From NCBI GenBank assembly GCA_025331445.1, contig JAIWNE010000239.1, forward strand, positions 1-22,984: a stretch of DNA of 22,984 bases, in the 5' to 3' direction. The notes beneath the pieces were generated by a model, which was not told where the DNA came from, searched no databases, and worked only from the letters and a program-made list of their open reading frames with translations. The position numbers were made by a program, and so were the translations under genes. Shown piece by piece: positions 19,603 through 22,984 of the stretch; within the stretch, counting starts at the first letter, position 1, and each line of letters starts with the position of its first letter. Origin of the DNA: Blakeslea trispora. Lineage: Eukaryota > Mucoromycota > Mucoromycetes > Mucorales > Choanephoraceae.

Positions 19603-19971
19603 TGAATCCCCGACGATGGTACAAGCACTATGAGCGGGCGGGGGGAGGTTTATTTTTCTTTCTCTCACTGTGTTGATGCACTTTGGAGGAAAGGGCTGAA
19701 AACACGTTTTAAAAAAAAAATGGGTGTTCAATGTCCGCCCACGCTTGAGGGAGGGAATTTTTCTTGTCTTTTTTTTTTTTTTAAAAAAAATTTTTCTCTC
19801 TCTCTCTGATTAGTAGACATCAGGTAAAATAGACATGTACACGCACATAGGTATAGGTTATAGATCTTTCATGGTGGTTACTGCTGGTATATGCCGAAGA
19901 AGAAGAAGAAGAAGAAGAAGAAAAGAAGAAACCGTTTGGCTAGGTGACTATCGCATATTGTTGACCATGTC
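19603..19971. repeat. Long direct repeat, copy 1 (~370 bp)
   Basis: Nearly identical to 22612-22984. Both start at TGAATCCCCGACGATGG and contain a G-rich block (GAGCGGGCGGGGGGAGG), a T/A homopolymer pair, a CT microsatellite and an AGA/GAA microsatellite near the end, then CTAGGTGACTATCGCAT. Differences seen are mainly homopolymer or microsatellite length, until the ends diverge after CGCAT. No convincing gene lies in it; the Arg-rich open frame from 19835 comes from the AGA run. Confidence 0.93.
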
Positions 19972-20019
19972 TTTCTTTAAAAGCCGTTACACTAAAAGCC
20001 TTTCCCTCGTTCTGTAGTC

Positions 20020-20940
20020 CTCATCTCTCAAGCGATGTTGCTCATCTTCAACATCAGGTACTCAAGACTGACAAAAAATGCTGTTCTGGTGTGCTCCGCT
20101 TATACTCTGGTCTACCGGTTTGGTGTTTGCAAGTGATACGGCGCGTCTTTTGTTGTTCAGAAGAACTAGGTGACTATGCTACCTTACTTGACTTACGGAT
20201 ACTGACATACCCCTTTTTTCTTTTATACAGCTATTCAAGACTTGGTATGCGCTCTACTGGCTTTCTAGGTTACTATGATGCTCTGGTCTTTTGGTCGTAT
20301 GGTCTTTTGGCTATACCGCTTTTTACTACACGACCTTTTTTTTTTTTTTCTTCTTTGTTAATTCTGGTTACCCTCATCTCTCGATCACCATCTTGCTCAT
20401 CTTCGGAATCAGGTTCTCAAGCACGACAAGAATGCAAGTCTTGGTATGTAACCTATATTTTTGATCTTGTCACCCTAAAAGCTGTTGTACTAAGCACCTG
20501 GTTTACTAGTTCTGGTTATCTTTTTCTCTCGAACGCGATTCTGCTCGTCTTTGAAATCACTTTGGAATCACTTTGCAATCATCACAAAAATGGTCCTCCG
20601 GTATTTTTGGCTTATGCTCTGATCCTTCTGGTTTGGTGCTTACAAGTACTACGACGCATCTTTTGTTGTCCAGAAAAAAACTAGGTGACTATACTATCTT
20701 TCTTGAAATCACAGACAATAACTTTTCTTTATGCAGCTTTTCAAGACTTGGTTTTTACTCTCTGGTCTCTCTGGCTTTCTGATCCGTTGGTTTTACCGCT
20801 CTCTGGCTCTGGTGCTTTTCGGTGATCTGGTGTTATGCTATGCAGTGAATCGGGTAATCATGCTATCTTTCTGAATTACGGATACTAATAATGCCCCTTT
20901 TTTTTTGCAGGTATTCAAGCCGTGGTTGCTTCTATACCGG
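20020..20940. repeat. Degenerate array with ~175-bp spacing
   Basis: A core like CAGSTWYTCAAG recurs at 20055, 20228, 20410, 20734 and 20908: gaps 173, 182, 324 (about two units) and 174. A second marker, TAGGTGACTAT, recurs at 20168 and 20682 and in the flanking 370-bp repeat. Three units contain a 52-61-nt segment with GT...AG ends, a pyrimidine tract and a branch-point-like motif (20170-20230, 20685-20736, 20854-20910). The array is rich in CTGGTYTT and T runs. Open frames through it are not protein-like. Confidence 0.65.
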
Positions 20941-20951
20941 TCGAGATGTAA

Positions 20952-21066
20952 ACCAGCATCTATAGTGGACCAGCATTGCTATGGACCAGCATCGCTATGG
21001 ACCAGCATCTATAGTGGACCAGCATTATTATGGACCAGCATCTATAGTGGACCAGCATCATTGAGG
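20952..21066. repeat. 16/17-bp minisatellite, seven units
   Basis: Units begin ACCAGCAT and are of two types: 17 bp ending CTATAGTGG and 16 bp such as TGCTATGG, CGCTATGG, TATTATGG or CATTGAGG. The order is 17-16-16-17-16-17-16. It directly follows the ~175-bp array. Confidence 0.92.
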
Positions 21067-21103
21067 ATATTGGAATACGCTGTGCGAGCTTACGCTACTA
21101 ACC

Positions 21104-21203
21104 CCATTTTTTTTTCCTATTCCTGTGTGCGTGTACATGCAATGTCTACTAACCCCTTTTTTCTTTCTATACCTTTGTGCGTGTACATGCAATGTCTACT
21201 AAC
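21104..21203. repeat. 50-bp tandem duplication
   Basis: TGTGCGTGTACATGCAATG with the following TCTACTAAC occurs at 21126-21153 and again at 21176-21203, exactly 50 bp apart, each preceded by a pyrimidine-rich tract. ACTAAC recurs twice more nearby (to 21240). Confidence 0.9.
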
Positions 21204-21355
21204 TTGATGTCTTTTACTAACCTGATGTGTACTAACTGTGGCCTCTTTTGTTTTTTTTTTCCTTTTTTTTTTTTTTTATTAATCCTCATTCATTATGATC
21301 TATAGCCATAATAATAAAGTACAAAGTTTCGGGCTATTAGATCTCTTAAATAAAG

Positions 21356-21375
21356 CATCATCATCATCATCATCA
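21356..21375. repeat. (CAT)n microsatellite
   Basis: A short uninterrupted triplet repeat within AT-rich DNA. Confidence 0.93.
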
Positions 21376-21462
21376 ATAGTAAATAGCCATAATAAAATAA
21401 AGCATAGAAGAAGTAGATAGAAGAGTAATGATTACAATAAAAGTATTTAATAAAATCAATAA

Positions 21463-21595
21463 AAACAATGAAATCGATGAAATCAATGAAAACACTAAAA
21501 AACAATGAAATCAATGAAAACACTAAAAAACAATGAAATTGATGAAATCAATGAAATCGATGAAATCAATGAAATCGATGAAATCAATGAAATCA
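21463..21595. repeat. 10-bp-based tandem repeat (ATGAAATCRA family)
   Basis: Alternating ATGAAATCGATGAAATCA units at the right end and units with AAAACACTAAAAAAC inserts at the left end, over about 130 bp. The composition is simple; no gene. Confidence 0.88.
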
Positions 21596-22611
21596 AATAC
21601 ACTATTTTTTCATTTTTGTTTTTCACTTATTATTATGCTTATCTGTAAATGTCTTGTTGTTGTTGTAGCTTGAGCAATTAGAGATCTCCAGCTTGAGTAC
21701 CCCTAACAATCTCATTGACATTACCCCTGTTATAAAACGCCACATATTAAATCACTTCAAACTATTTTTTATTTTTTTATCGTTGCCATCATTGACATCG
21801 CTTCCATCGTTGCTATTGTTGTTATTGCTGCTATTATCAGTATTAGTACTACTATCAGTATTATTGCTATCATTGCTATTATCAATATTATACCTCTTGG
21901 TAATGCTCAAGATCTGAAATACAAGTAACAAATGGTGAATCATAAGCTAGAGGGGGGCTATGCTTTATGATCTTACAAACAAAGAAAAACAAATTTGTGT
22001 TTGAATGCTCAGCTGTTGTCTATCGCTTATTGTCGAGTTAGTATATGTTGGAAAAGTGACAGACGCTATTAGCTAATGACTGCCACTACTGCCACTACTG
22101 CCACTATCATCATTATCATTCATTTGCTATTTCGTAGGTTTATCCAATCATTGACTCATAACATGATTCATAAGATTAATGATTTACCGATTTACGCATC
22201 GAATGCTTTTCTTTTTATTATTATTAAGAAATAAGAGTGCAGTATTGTAAACACCACAACCAAACCAGTAGCTGTATTCAAAAGGAGAATTAATCTACCA
22301 AGGTAAAGATGATCCAGAAGGTAAAGATGATCCAAAAGATAGAAGACAGAAAAAGTGGATTTAACCAAGTATGAACAAACTCGTTGTTCTACAACTGACT
22401 ATAGCTGCGTTACTCCTTAGTATGCTCTTTTTACCAAACGCGCGCTTTTCGATAAAGCAAATGCATTAGTGGCTAGCATTTATATTAGCAACTTTAAGAC
22501 TGAGCTTTGCTTTGATTTGCTTTGCTTATGATTTAACCATACAGGATTTTTATTACATTGGTAATAAGATGGTAATCATAAGCAGCTATTTGTTTATCCA
22601 ACTCTTTTATA
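21596..22611. other. AT-rich spacer with small tandem repeats
   Basis: Contains triplet-like ATT/GTT/ACT tracts (about 21780-21890), a CCACTACTG triplication near 22082-22105, and two tandem 18-bp units AAGGTAAAGATGATCCAR at 22300-22317 and 22318-22335. No gene, RNA or conserved protein fragment was recognised. Confidence 0.5.
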
Positions 22612-22984
22612 TGAATCCCCGACGATGGTACAAGCACTATGAGCGGGCGGGGGGAGGTTTATTTTTCTTTCTCTCACTGTGTTGATGCACTTTGGAGGAA
22701 AGGGCTGAAAACACGTTTTTTAAAAAAAAAATGGGTGTTCAATGTCCGCCCACGCTTGAGGGAGGGAATTTTTCTTGTCTTTTTTTTTTTTTAAAAAAAA
22801 ATTTTTCTCTCTCTCTCTGATTAGTAGACATCAGGTAAAATAGACATGTACACGCACATAGGTATAGGTTATAGATCTTTCATGGTGGTTACTGCTGGTA
22901 TATGCCGAAGAAGAAGAAGAAGAAGAAGAAGAAAAAGAAGAAACCGTTTGGCTAGGTGACTATCGCATTATGTTGGAAAATGTC
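22612..22984. repeat. Long direct repeat, copy 2 (~370 bp, reaches the window edge)
   Basis: Second copy of the sequence at 19603-19971, offset 3,009 bp and in the same orientation. It runs to the last base of the window, so its true end is unknown. Beyond CGCAT the two copies resemble each other only loosely (ATTGTTGACCATGTC versus TATGTTGGAAAATGTC). Confidence 0.93.

Noticed and set aside
19571..19625. tRNA-like segment (TTAGGCGC...GACTCTAAAATC...TTGAATCCCCG)
   Set aside because: Resembles the end of a D-arm, an anticodon arm and part of a T-arm, but the anticodon stem does not pair and no acceptor stem is present. Only the last part recurs in the second 370-bp copy.
20091..20684. 197-codon open frame rich in Leu, Ser and Cys
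   Set aside because: Runs across several units of the degenerate ~175-bp array and does not keep the same frame in successive units; no domain recognised.
19603..22984. Two-LTR retrotransposon interpretation of the direct repeats
   Set aside because: No primer-binding site, polypurine tract or coding remnant was recognised between them, and copy 2 leaves the window, so ends and duplication cannot be tested. Kept only as an alternative.

Overview
The window looks like nuclear DNA of a Mucoromycota-type fungus. This is an inference from AT-rich intergenic DNA, short GT-AG introns (56-72 nt) in two conventional genes, and DIRS-type tyrosine-recombinase retroelements, which are common in that group. 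No rRNA, convincing tRNA, CRISPR array or bacterial-style operon was seen.

Layout. Positions 1-104 hold the apparent 3' end of an unrecognised gene. Positions 1354-3152 (+) carry a four-exon CCT4 gene (TCP-1 delta, 533 aa). It converges with a three-exon short-chain dehydrogenase/reductase gene at 4131-3237 (-, 257 aa). Their stop codons are 84 bp apart and their poly(A) signals cross over. Each has a CCAAT box with the same 10-mer about 300 bp upstream of its ATG. These are the only two genes I consider intact.

From about 4.5 kb onward the window is a graveyard of mobile and repetitive DNA. It contains: a perfect 12-bp minisatellite (5010-5153); a DIRS-like relic with gag, RNase H and tyrosine recombinase but no reverse transcriptase (5787-8259); a second, different DIRS-like relic with RT, RNase H and recombinase (9092-11720); a 338-bp foldback element (11914-12251); a low-complexity 12-bp-periodic stretch (12600-12960); an almost intact Tc1-type transposon with perfect 28-bp inner-core inverted repeats and TA duplications (14848-16177); a decayed Helitron replicase/helicase relic (about 16500-18410); a 155-bp TA-flanked MITE (18532-18686); and a repeat-rich tail. 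The tail has two nearly identical ~370-bp copies 3,009 bp apart. Between them are a degenerate array with ~175-bp spacing and intron-like segments, a 16/17-bp array and several simple repeats.

The two most unusual signals are these. First, in three unrelated transposons nearly every nonsense codon that replaces an expected tryptophan is TGA rather than TAG. Second, the 19.6-23 kb tail looks like a little-described tandem or subterminal repeat system. I did not find a convincing new defence, toxin or metabolic system; most of the novelty is in the structure of the repeats and mobile elements.
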